A stretch of 18,688 nucleotides of DNA from Cyclostephanos tholiformis (Eukaryota > Bacillariophyta > Thalassiosirophyceae > Thalassiosirales > Thalassiosiraceae). The translations under genes and the position numbers were made by a program. This document shows positions 10,197-18,671 of the stretch, piece by piece. The stretch spans positions 1 through 18,688 of the forward strand of contig JALLPB010001352.1 in assembly GCA_036939975.1 (NCBI GenBank). Reading direction: 5' to 3'. The notes beneath the pieces are model-generated. The model saw nothing but the letters and a program-made list of their open reading frames with translations. It searched no databases and was not told where the DNA came from. Position 1 is the first letter of the stretch, and every line of letters begins with the position of its first letter.

Positions 10197-10360
10197 ACAC
10201 CCCCCCCCCCCCCCCCCCCCCCCCGCCCCCCGCGCGCCACGCGCCCCCCCGAAATAGTGCCGGTGCTTGTCTCGCCGGCGGATTCAAACAATGCCGCTCC
10301 ACCCATCTCATGCTTAATGGCGTGATGTGTCTGCGGCTACCGGTGTGGGGGGGGTGGGGT
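9475..10360 (+). repeat. Four-unit degenerate tandem array with paired C- and G-tracts
   Basis: Four units with a spacing of about 200-290 bp each show the same order of parts: a C-rich tract, a box resembling TCGCCGGCGGATTCAAACAA followed by a GCC/CCACC segment, then a G-tract, and usually a GGTGGT-containing joint. Boxes lie near 9544, 9764, 9983 and 10272. G-tracts lie at 9617-9623, 9824-9830, 10057-10062 and 10347-10354. C-tracts lie near 9513, 9713-9727, 9928-9934 and 10146-10224. The second box is the most diverged. Short Pro- or Gly-rich frames here are by-products of the homopolymers. I do not recognise the family. Confidence 0.65.
10146..10231 (+). repeat. Extreme poly-C tract (51 C, then 25 C)
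   Basis: An uninterrupted run of 51 C (10146-10196), then ACA, 25 C (10200-10224), G and six further C. On the minus strand it can form stacked G-quadruplexes, and on the plus strand an i-motif. It is the C-tract of the fourth array unit, expanded well beyond its relatives. The exact length is likely unreliable in assembly. Confidence 0.9.
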
Positions 10361-10502
10361 CGAACGGAAGGGCCATCAGGTGCCAGTTGGTGGCAAAAAA
10401 TCCAAAACACTGACCAAGCCCTATGATATGAGCCACCATTCCTACACATAGGTATCTCAGTAAAAGTCTTTTACTAGCTGAATTCATCAAATCGGCGGGT
10501 TA
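10361..10502. other. Spacer between repeat array and promoter
   Basis: About 140 bp of ordinary sequence; nothing recognisable seen. Confidence 0.4.
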
Positions 10503-10546
10503 CGGACAATTAGGGATAATCCTCCGGACAATTAGGGATAATCCTC
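10503..10546 (+). promoter_or_regulatory. Perfect 2 x 22-bp tandem repeat upstream of TATA box
   Basis: Two identical adjacent 22-bp units (10503-10524, 10525-10546), each containing ACAATTAGGGATAATCCTCC with the palindromic GGATAATCC-like core. The repeat ends 30 bp before a TATA box, the usual place for activator or repressor sites. Perfect identity suggests recent duplication or selection. Its regulatory role is inferred. Confidence 0.55.
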
Positions 10547-10576
10547 CGAAATCGGGGAATTCCCTATACTACACAG

Positions 10577-10582
10577 TATAAA
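10577..10582 (+). promoter_or_regulatory. TATA box of the seven-module membrane protein gene
   Basis: TATAAA within ACACAGTATAAATC, about 125 bp before the ATG at 10706. A start site about 30 bp downstream would give a leader of roughly 95 bases. This is the only TATA match close to the gene. Confidence 0.5.
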
Positions 10583-10705
10583 TCTTTGTGCAAGCTTGCT
10601 TCTCTCAATAAAATGAAATGATGTATGGTGGATAAGCCGGCGGTGTATATTATTATTCAATAATTACGGCGGTGAATTCAAATCACACAAAATCCCAAAA
10701 ATATA

Positions 10706-13700
10706 ATGACGACGACAACAGCAACACCGGGCGATGCCACGAGCGACGCTGACAAAGCCGACGACGCCGACATCGACGTCAACGAGCCCCTCGAATTGGA
10801 CGACGACGAGGATGACGAGGCGGTCGACGACCAGGATGGAGTCGACGACGACGAGGACGAACACGAGGAGGGCGATGGCATGGCCAGATTATTGTCGAGT
10901 CGTACCGATCAGCTGATGGAAACATTCCGTGATTACATCTCCAGCATGGAAGTCAGCGGCGATGGAGGAGGGGGGGGGGGAGAGGAGGGGGGCGGCGACG
11001 ACCTCGAGATTGGGGGGGGACACGATACGATGCTCGGCAGTGGATACTACGGCGACCTAGTAGTCCCGGACGCGGACTTCCCCAAGGAGGTTCACGAGGC
11101 CGATGCCCGGGGTGGGACCGGTGAAGTACGTGGGATGATGCTGCGGAACTTCACGACCGCCACCCCTCGCAGTCCCTTCTTGGGGGGGGACGACAAATTC
11201 AGCGACTTCGACGAGGAGGTGAATGGCGTAATGTCCATGCTGGGCGATACGAATCATCGCAAGAGGGGAAAGTACGCCAGATCCATCATCAGGTCGAAGC
11301 GCGCGAAACGCGGTTGTCTCATCATCGTCGCGAGCTCGATTTTGATCGGCATGATCGTGGGCATTACCAAGGCCAACAGGAATAGGAACCTTCCCGATTG
11401 GGAAGGTCTACTCGCGGAGGAGAGGTCGAAGAAGGGACAGGAACAACAGCAGTCACAGGGGGGGGTGATGGAAGGAAAGGAGGACGATTACGGCCATACT
11501 GACATCGCTAGCGCCGTCGATTCCTCCGGTGGTAGTGGCGGCGTCGGTAGTGGCGGGGGGGGGGGGGGGGGGGGGAGGGGGGGGGGGGGGGGGGGAGAGC
11601 ACGAGGAGACCGCGGCGTCGATCATCCTATCGGACGTGTTGGCCGACGCCCAATCCCACTCCACCGTTTACAATCCCGGGTCGATGACGGTGGATCACGA
11701 ATTTTACATCGTAATGGCCGATAAGCACCATCCGGTGTGGTTTTCGCGGAACGCCGATAATTATCCCGGAACCAATTACGAGTGGGCCATCAAGTACTGC
11801 GAGTCTATCGGGCGAAACGAGAGGATGGTACTATGCCCCTACGAGGCGTATTGTCCGGCGGGGCCCGGTAACGTCCCGGCGGGCGGGCATTTCAAGGACG
11901 AGGGCGGAGGACACGTCCAATACAGTCCCATGTCCGATTACGTCGACGGGTGGGTCCAGGTTAGCTCGGACGGCGGGAATGGTTGTATCCCGGAACCTCC
12001 CGGGGAAAAGCCGTACGACGGCGTTGAGACCCAGACGCGATACGTTCTCTGTTGTCAGGAACCGACGACCACGACCACGACCACGACCACGACCTCGACA
12101 ACGACCTCCGCCTCCACCCTCTTGTCGTTGATCATCGGGTTGCCGACGACGACCGCGACGACAACGACAACGACCATCGGGTCGCCGACGACGGCCTCGT
12201 CCTCCACTTCGTCCGCCTCCATCACCATCGCCACAGTCTCCGAAGAAACCATCGCCGAGGAGTACGGAGAGGCCAAAATACACGAGCCGAAATGGTACGA
12301 TCGATCGTCCGGTTGGGATGGAAGGACCTACGACGAGGCGTCCGCCTTCTGCATTCGCGAGCACCCCAGCGGGATCGGCGCCCTTTGCCCCTTCTCTGTT
12401 GTTTGTCCGATCGGTCCACGTCGCATACCCTACGGTGGCGTCGAGGTCGATCACAATGCCACGTCGTTGATCCAGTGGACGCCACTTGCCAACTCTCCCA
12501 ACGATTGGGTCATGGTCGGAGCTGGAAATGACGTTTGCATGACGCACGTGGAACTGAACTACGAGAATCCACTCTGGGGTCAGACCGGCGAGGACAGCGA
12601 GGAGATTACGCGTTACCTGATTTGCTGTCGTAACATGACGGTGAGCGCTGATTCGACGACGGTGCCGGTCATCGACTCCGATGGGGGAGGAGAAGGAGGA
12701 GGAGGGACTACCGCGACGACTGCAAGTGATACCGAACTGTGGTACGATGAGGGGCACATCTTCGAACCGGTGTGGTACGATCGATCGTCCGGATGGGAGG
12801 GACGAACCTACGACGATGCATCCTCCTTCTGCGCTAACAATCACGCGGGGGGGGTCGGCGAGCTCTGCGAATATGAGGCCGTGTGCCCCAACGGCCCGCG
12901 CAATACCCCGATCGGTGGCGCCTTCGAGAACTACGACGAGAATGGCATGGTGAGCAAGTCGTTGGTGCAGTGGACGGCAATAGGCGACTCCTTCAACGAC
13001 TGGGTCATGATCGGACCGGGCAATGACGTCTGTCGGACGTACATGAGCGTACACTACGACAATCCGATCTGGGGTCTGACCGGCAAGGACAGCGAGGAAA
13101 TGACGCAGGCTATCGTCTGCTGTCGTAAGGCCACGGCAAGCGCCGCCAGCTCCCAGAACGAAACGGTCGCGTCCGCGACTTCCGACTCGGGGACTGGAGG
13201 AGAAGTGACCACGACGCAACTATACCCGGTGTGGTACGACCGCTCCACTGGTTGGGAGGGACGAACGTACGACGAGGCTGTGTCCTTCTGCGAGTCGTTG
13301 GGATCAGGGGAGCATCAGCTGTGCAATTACGAGACTTACTGTCCCATGGGGAGTGGGAACGCTCCTTTTAGTGGAGGGTTGAACGAAACCACGTGGTCGG
13401 AATCAACTTGGGCGCCGCTAGGCGACGCCTACAATCACTGGGTGCAACTCGGGAATTTGAATGAAATGGTTTGCACTAAGTTCGATTCGTACACGAATGA
13501 AAACCCGTCATGGGGGATATCTGGTGAAGCGAGTTACAAGTTCACCGGATATTTGATGTGTTGTAGTGACGTTGATTCGACACAACAGCAAACGAGTGAC
13601 CAAAGTTTTAACATCCAGGAGGGTTCCTCCAGCCAGGTTGTGGATTCGACAGAACAGCAGACAAGTGACCAAAGTGCTAGCATCGAAGAGGCTTCTTCCA

Positions 13701-15202
13701 GCCAGATTCATGTTGAATTCGCACCCATGGCCTTCAACCGTAGCTCGGGTTGGATGGGACAAAAATACCTCGATGCAATCATATTCTGCGCCTCGCATGA
13801 TTCCATGATCCTTTGCCCGTTCGAGGTAGTATGCTCCAGTCTTGATTCGGTACTCGAAGGAGTTGAGGCTGGGTGGGTGCCCATAATTGACTCCCCGAAC
13901 GGATGGGCCAGAGTTGGACACTCAACTGGTATATGTATGAGGTATAACGATATCGAGCCACATCCGCGTGAGTCGTAGAAATATTGCCTGACAATTGCAC
14001 TATTTACTTACTTTCATCTGAATTATTCATACGATTTTAAAAATTAGCCGAATGGGGATTGACGGGGTTGCAGAGTGAAACCATCACGCGGACTATCCTT
14101 TGCTGCGATGAGCCAGAGGGATTCGGACCGGAAGTGGATGATCAGATATCACAGGCAATGGTGCTTAATGCGGTGGAGGAAATTATATTGAATACGATGC
14201 ACCCTGTTTGGTTTGGTAGGGATGAGGGCTATCATGGTGTGTATCACTCGTCTGAACTCTCTTGAAGTTCATCACCACTCATTAATGAAAAAAAATACTC
14301 TTTTCCTGGTTTGATCATTCTAAGGAACAACGCACGAGGAGGCTGCACTCTTTTGCCAGACCATCGGAGGGATGCATCTATGTCCCGCTGAAGCTTGTGA
14401 GTTTCTGCCTGTGTGTTTCTACCAAGACGATGAACGCATTAGTTTTCTTTCTCATGTGGACCTTTTTTTCGTTAGATTGTCCAAACGGTCAAAGTTATGA
14501 CAAACCACTATTCTTGCAAAAGGATGCATTCGAGGGCGAGCAATGGGCGCCGTATAGTAATTACACCAACGATGACGTTGATGTAACAAATGCCTACATT
14601 TTGGTAGGGACACTTAGTGGCGATGCGTCCAGCACTTGCCGTAAATATGAAGATCTAACTAATGGGATGTATCCACCGTGGACTGAAGATGACAGCCATA
14701 CCGATTTGAAGAAACATGTTCTATGCTGCATGAATCCAGATAAGTTAACGAACGAGGAGGTTGTAAGTACAGGGATGAACTCAATTTGGTTGGATCAGAG
14801 TCACGGTTGGAAAGGTGGCTCTTACACTGACGGAGAGCAATTTTGCGATGGTCTCGGTGGAAAGAAATTATGCCCCTATACTGCATGTGAGTGATTTGCT
14901 ATAATATTCAGACTTCCCGTAAATTGGCACTTCATTAATACTATTATCTGTTGATCTCAGATTGTCCACACGGTCCGGGCCAAAATCCTATGGGAGGACA
15001 TTCCGCTGATTTCAACCGTGAGGGCGAACAGTGGTCTCCAGTCTACGGCACAGAAAATCAATGGGTATTGATTGGGAGGAAGTATGAGAATTCGGCATTT
15101 ACATGTTTGACTCACCATGATTTGGAAGGCAGCCATCCCGATTGGGGCTTGACTGCAGATAATTCCAGCGCTAAGCTACATATTATGTGTTGCTCGCTGT
15201 AG
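10706..15202 (+). CDS. Type II membrane protein with seven six-cysteine modules, five exons
   Basis: Exons 10706-13967, 14048-14236, 14325-14396, 14476-14886 and 14961-15202 join in frame to 1391 aa. Residues 1-202 are acidic (Asp/Glu/Gly-rich) and end in a basic RSKRAKR. One helix follows (203-220), so the N-terminus is probably cytoplasmic and the rest extracellular or lumenal. After a poly-Gly stretch come seven modules starting near residues 328, 528, 687, 840, 1004, 1140 and 1270. The core pattern is P-x-W-[YF]-x-R-x-x-G-W-x-G-x-x-Y-x-[DE]-A-x-x-F-C, then L-C-[PEN]-[FY]-[ETS], [VY]-C-P-x-G, W-x-[PA], N-x-W-V, a single C, P-x-W-G-x-[TS]-G and terminal C-C. That makes six Cys per module, probably three disulfides. 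Thr-rich and Gln/Ser-rich linkers separate modules. From memory, unverified, a diatom-enriched Pfam family of unknown function (perhaps DUF7495) may cover this module. Surface or wall binding is plausible but unproven. Confidence 0.85.
11555..11595 (+). repeat. Coding poly-G tract (21 G, A, 19 G)
   Basis: Encodes poly-glycine with one Arg between the transmembrane helix and the first module. As written, the frame stays open through it for more than 700 further codons, which supports the length given. Any slip not a multiple of three would truncate the whole ectodomain. Confidence 0.9.
12062..12200 (+). repeat. Thr-rich ACG/ACC coding repeat
   Basis: Simple-sequence ACGACCACGACC units encode two poly-Thr blocks between modules 1 and 2. 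Such Thr/Ser-rich stalks are usually extended and O-glycosylated, which fits a surface protein. The opposite strand is open by chance. Confidence 0.85.
13574..13711 (+). repeat. 69-bp in-frame tandem duplication in linker 4-5
   Basis: Two adjacent 69-bp units (13574-13642, 13643-13711) encode DSTQQQTSDQSFNIQEGSSSQVV and a related copy of 23 residues each. The copies share about two thirds of their residues. The repeat lengthens the Gln/Ser-rich linker between modules 4 and 5 without breaking the frame. Confidence 0.9.
13968..14047 (+). other. Intron 1 of the seven-module gene
   Basis: Donor GTGAGT, acceptor AAATTAG, 80 bp, phase 1. Splicing joins EPHP to PEWGLTG and restores the P-x-W-G-x-T-G motif of module 5. 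Confidence 0.9.
14237..14324 (+). other. Intron 2 of the seven-module gene
   Basis: Donor GTGTGT, acceptor TCTAAG, 88 bp, phase 1. It splits the Gly codon of GYHG|TTHEEA in module 6. Confidence 0.85.
14397..14475 (+). other. Intron 3 of the seven-module gene
   Basis: Donor GTGAGT, T-rich acceptor ending CGTTAG, 79 bp, phase 1. It splits the Tyr codon of PAEA|Y|CPNG in module 6. Confidence 0.9.
14887..14960 (+). other. Intron 4 of the seven-module gene
   Basis: Donor GTGAGT, acceptor ATCTCAG, 74 bp, phase 1. It splits the Tyr codon of PYTA|Y|CPHG in module 7, the same module position as intron 3. Confidence 0.9.
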
Positions 15203-15352
15203 GTGGAAACCGTCGTTGGTGCTACCAGATCCGCCCAAGGGATCGGAGAGAAGGTTTTGGTGTTGAAAAAGGCCAGCGTCGGATACGGAGACGGTTCGCC
15301 GCCGATTCTAGAGAGCATCGAAGAAAGCGCGATTATACTATGTTTAGATTAA
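15203..15352 (+). other. In-frame coding-like extension after the TAG stop
   Basis: Directly after TAG (15200-15202) the same frame stays open for 49 codons to TAA (15350-15352), with a protein-like composition (VETVVGATRSAQGIGEKVLV...). The stop also sits inside GTAGGT, a possible splice donor. It may be a relic of a longer C-terminus, readthrough, or an exon of an alternative transcript; chance is possible. Confidence 0.3.
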
Positions 15353-16726
15353 ATAGTTCGCTAAATATTTTCTATTTACTGCGTCTACCACCTCTCTCCC
15401 CCAGTTCCCAAATCGTGTCTAATTTCCCTGTTCTATCTTCCATCCTCTTTTCTTTACTCCACCAGTTGAATATGGTTATATTTTGTTTCCCTGCTAGAAA
15501 TTGGAGATATATAATAAGTCGACAAAGATATTTCTACCATCCTGCCCTTTTTGCATTCCACAATTTGATCAACCTTAAAAGAACTCTCGATGAAAAGGAT
15601 GACTTGAATTATTTGGAGCTCCAAAAATGCAAAGTGACTGTAACACGAATAAGAACTGTTTTTCTTAGCCCACCTTCTCCTCCTCCAGAATAATAAGTGA
15701 TCTTGACATCTTGTTATTTTGTTTTCCATGCAATTTAACTTCAACACCTGTTGTTATGTTCACTGGAAACAATCCATCTGACCTAGTAAATCCCATATGT
15801 GAAAGAAATTTCAATATTCTGATGCAAACATTCTCAAGAAGCACTATACCACCTTCCATTTTGAAATACTTCCATGCATTTCACCCATGTCGGAAATGAT
15901 GATTCCTGAGTTTACCCTTGACTCAACCATTTTTTACCAGCTCCTTGGTAATTATTTTTGTATCATTTCCAAAACAATCATGCCCCACAGAATATTCATG
16001 TTCTTTTCCACTCAACATATCAATTGCCAACTGGTTGCCATTCTAGCTGGAACACTTCTCTACATGCTGTTACATTTAGTTTTGGAAAAATTGCTCAAAT
16101 ACCTGTTTTTTTTTTAAGTAATTATTGGCCAATCCATTACCGTCAGATAGCCTGTTTAAACAATATGCTGCTGAAGCATGTGTGAGAAAAGGTATTACTA
16201 CGTACAGCCGCATACATCCAAATTTCCTAATTCCTACAAATAGATACTTCTTTGACAAGATAGCTGTCCTCCTACCTACAAGACAATTTAAGTGATACCC
16301 ATGACTCCTGTTGCACCCATCACCGCACTTCATCATGTGATGTCTTGGTTGTGCACACCTCTGTGGGTTATAAACCTGAGGTTTACATAGGAACTATACA
16401 AAAAACTATTTTATCTACTTAGCACCTTTAGTTTCCCATTTATGAGACAGCATGTTGTGGGCCATTGTTTAAACAGCATATCCGACAGTATCTCTTTATG
16501 GGTATTGTACCAAAATTTTGGTCCAAACTGGCCTCGAGTAAAACACCAATCTTTCATGCATTGTAACTTAAGAAATTGCCAGAATGACACCCCAAACTAA
16601 TTACATAGAGAAAGCTGAGATTCTCAGCTTTCTCTGGGTTATTTACTTGTTAAATGATTCTGGAGTCTTCCTAATCAAAAGTTAATTGGCACGCAGGCCT
16701 TAAATCCCATCACCTCAGATTTTCTC
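15353..16726. other. AT-rich region without recognised gene
   Basis: About 1.4 kb with only short open frames on both strands, none with a family I recognise. On the minus strand, fragments between about 16336 and 15454 read as protein in shifting frames, so an old unidentified mobile-element relic is possible. Palindromes seen include ACCAAAATTTTGGT near 16509, a 29-bp hairpin at 16607, and CTGTTTAAACAAT near 16153 with its inverse near 16463. Confidence 0.4.
16607..16635. repeat. 29-bp near-perfect palindrome
   Basis: AGAGAAAGCTGAGA (16607-16620), one unpaired T, then its exact complement (16622-16635). It would form a 14-bp stem with essentially no loop, so it is better seen as a cruciform or a symmetric binding site. 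It lies about 90-120 bp upstream of the first open frame of the piggyBac relic. Confidence 0.9.
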
Positions 16727-16846
16727 TTGGCATTTGTCATAAGATTTCAGGTGTTGTGTTTTACACATTTGTACCGTAGAGTATGTAGAGTTTATGCTAG
16801 ACCAACTCTCATCACACAAAAACACTCCGGATCCACCGCGGTTGCA

Positions 16847-18578
16847 ATGAAAACATCATTGCACGATGGCACGCCGGCCATATCATCCCCCCCCTGCATC
16901 ACCCCAGTTGTACATAGGGCTTGGGGAGATGATGGCCAAATTTGGCCATCAGCTGGCGACGCGTCTGCAGTTGGGGCTGCTACCACTCCTACACCCCCCC
17001 AATGCATTGTCGTGCAGGCTGGCAGCGACATTTTGTCTATTACAAACACTGTGTTGGCGCCGTCTGATGGAGCACCAGCAGACAAGACCCCCAAGAAGGG
17101 CAACACCCCCAAGTGCAAATACCCTGATTTCTTGCACGCTCACAGTGAAGACTATACACTTCTGTCAGAGGACGAGTCTGGTAAATGGGAGGATGAGGTG
17201 GATAACATTGCAGGAGCTGCTGGCAGCCTGTAATTTGGAGGATCCGGTTGAAGAAGTCTATGAAATGGAGCATTTATTGGCGAATATTGAGGGGAAGGGG
17301 AGGGGAGTGCAGATGATCAAGGGGTGGGAGGTTACGATATTATTTTGGTGAATGCAAAAACATACATGGTTGCTGAGCTGAAGGATCTATGCAAGTCCCT
17401 TTTGATTGCTTCAATGAGGAATAAATTCCAGCAGATTTGGTACTGTTCGAGCACTGCAATTGAGAAGATTAATGACGAAAGCTTCTACTACAGAAAGAAG
17501 AAGGGGGAAGATGTGGACCTATCTCTCCCACGCTTGGTAATTTTGAATCCCAAGCCGGCCACCTCTGCCGATGGTGTGGACATGCATTGTGGTGCTGAGG
17601 AGAGGTTCTTTGGACCAACAATTGTGGTGAATGCAGAAGGGGTACTTAAGTTTCAATATGCTTGTCAGGAGGAGGACAGGATCCATCGGCCGGAGTTTGC
17701 GTCAAAGATTCCTGACATACAAGTTTCCAACAAGGGGCATATTTCTTCAGCCGCTAAAAAGTTTCTGCCTAAAGAAATCCAAGATTGTCATCCTAAGGAC
17801 TTCTTTGATACTCAGATCTCTCCTGAGTTTGTCAAGAGGTGCATCGTTGATACAACGAGTGCACGAGTGGCGGCAGAGGGAGCTGGTTTCGGCAGAAGCA
17901 TCTACTGTACAAGTTCTTTGGTCTTCTGTTCTTGAATGGCCTATCCCCACATCCAAGGATTGCCATGTGGTTTGACAACCACATTGTCTTTGGCAATGAG
18001 TTCATCACAAAGGAGATGCACAAGCAGTGTGGTCAAGGACAACCGTCCATCCATGGTTCCCGGCGTTGGAGGCACTTCAGACATTTCATGTGTATGTTCG
18101 ACTTTTGCCAAGATGCACAAAATAAGACTGCAAAGAACCCACTCTGGAAGATCCAACATCTGCTGGATGAGTTCAACGACAATGCGTTGAAGATGTGGAT
18201 TCCAGGTAAGTGGTTGAGCATTGATGAGCAGACTCTGGGATTTCAGGGATGGAGAAGGCAAAAGGTGCAGATCTTGTATAAGAAGGAGGGCAACAGGTTC
18301 CAGTGTGATGCTATCTGTGATAATGGCTACACATTCTTGTTCTACTTTTGGCATGGGGATCCCCCCCCCCCTCCCTCCTGAGTTCAGACAGAAGATTCCT
18401 GATCTGTCGCCAATGGCTCAACGTGTGATTTGGCTTGCTCTTTGTCTGCCTAACCTTTGGTCAAGAATCTTTATGGGTCTTATGGGACTCTACATGGCAA
18501 ATGATCTTGCTCATGGCGTTGTACGACCGACTGGTCATGGTCTACCACCATCAGTCAGGCAGCTCAAAGAGAAGAACA
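16847..18578 (+). pseudogene. piggyBac-type transposase pseudogene (DDE_Tnp_1_7 family)
   Basis: A probable start at 16847 (MKTSLHDG) leads to an acidic N-terminal region with SEDESGKWEDEVDN. The frame shifts near 17220 (NLEDPVEEVYEMEHLL), near 17330 (GGYDIILVNAKTYMVAELKDLCKSLL), near 17890 (FFGLLFLNGLSPHPRIAMWFDN) and in an 11-C run at 18361-18371 (EFRQKIPDLSPMAQRVIWLALCLPNLW). The first catalytic Asp is visible in LSIDEQTLGFQG (near 18220). The expected second Asp, in a D-N-[LF]-[FY]-N-S motif after RIFM (near 18470), is absent; the text goes directly to LYMANDLAHGVVRPTGHGLPPSVRQLKEKN. The frame is cut at TTAA (18579) by another element end, so the third Asp and the C-terminal zinc-binding region are missing. 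It cannot encode an active enzyme. Confidence 0.8.
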
Positions 18579-18671
18579 TTAACAGCTTCACCCCTATGGA
18601 CGCAGATCTGCGTCCACTTTTTTTTAGGGCTTTGTAAATTTGTTATAACTTCTCGAATTTTTGTCCTCAAA
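18579..18671 (+). mobile_element. Terminus of a TTAA-targeting transposon (right copy)
   Basis: It begins with TTAA (18579-18582) inside the piggyBac relic's KEKN codons and continues CAGCTTCACCCCTATGG, matching the left copy base for base from the TTAA with about ten differences over 93 bp. The element would extend right, past the window. Similarity ends at CTCAAA (18671); 18672-18688 is either interior sequence or a diverged part. A TTAA target and a C-starting end suit the piggyBac superfamily. Confidence 0.65.
18598..18615 (+). repeat. Perfect 18-bp palindrome followed by T8 in the element end
   Basis: GGACGCAGATCTGCGTCC is its own reverse complement and is followed by ACTTTTTTTTAGGG. 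The left copy retains most of the symmetry with two mismatches and one wobble. Subterminal palindromes are common transposase-binding sites. The hairpin plus T-run also resembles a transcription terminator, but the first reading suits its place better. Confidence 0.7.

Noticed and set aside
10035..10449. Poly-Pro and poly-Gly open frames on both strands
   Set aside because: Translations of the C homopolymer and its complement; no start context or conserved sequence.
10511..10520. I-SceI-like TAGGGATAAT within the 22-bp repeat
   Set aside because: Only about half of the homing site matches; no homing endonuclease gene in view.
11831..13219. Long minus-strand open frame (462 codons) inside the seven-module gene
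   Set aside because: It is antisense to modules 1-3, Arg/Val-rich, and exists because the sense strand is GC-rich with biased codons. The sense strand has repeated domains and splice structure.
15454..16336. Minus-strand fragments as a gene or known transposase
   Set aside because: Frames shift repeatedly, and I found no motif that names a family; kept only as an unidentified possible relic.
1..18671. A single 18.7-kb giant transposon bounded by the 93-bp inverted repeats
   Set aside because: The TTAA target lies on the inner side of each copy, so both element bodies point outward and the intervening DNA is outside them.
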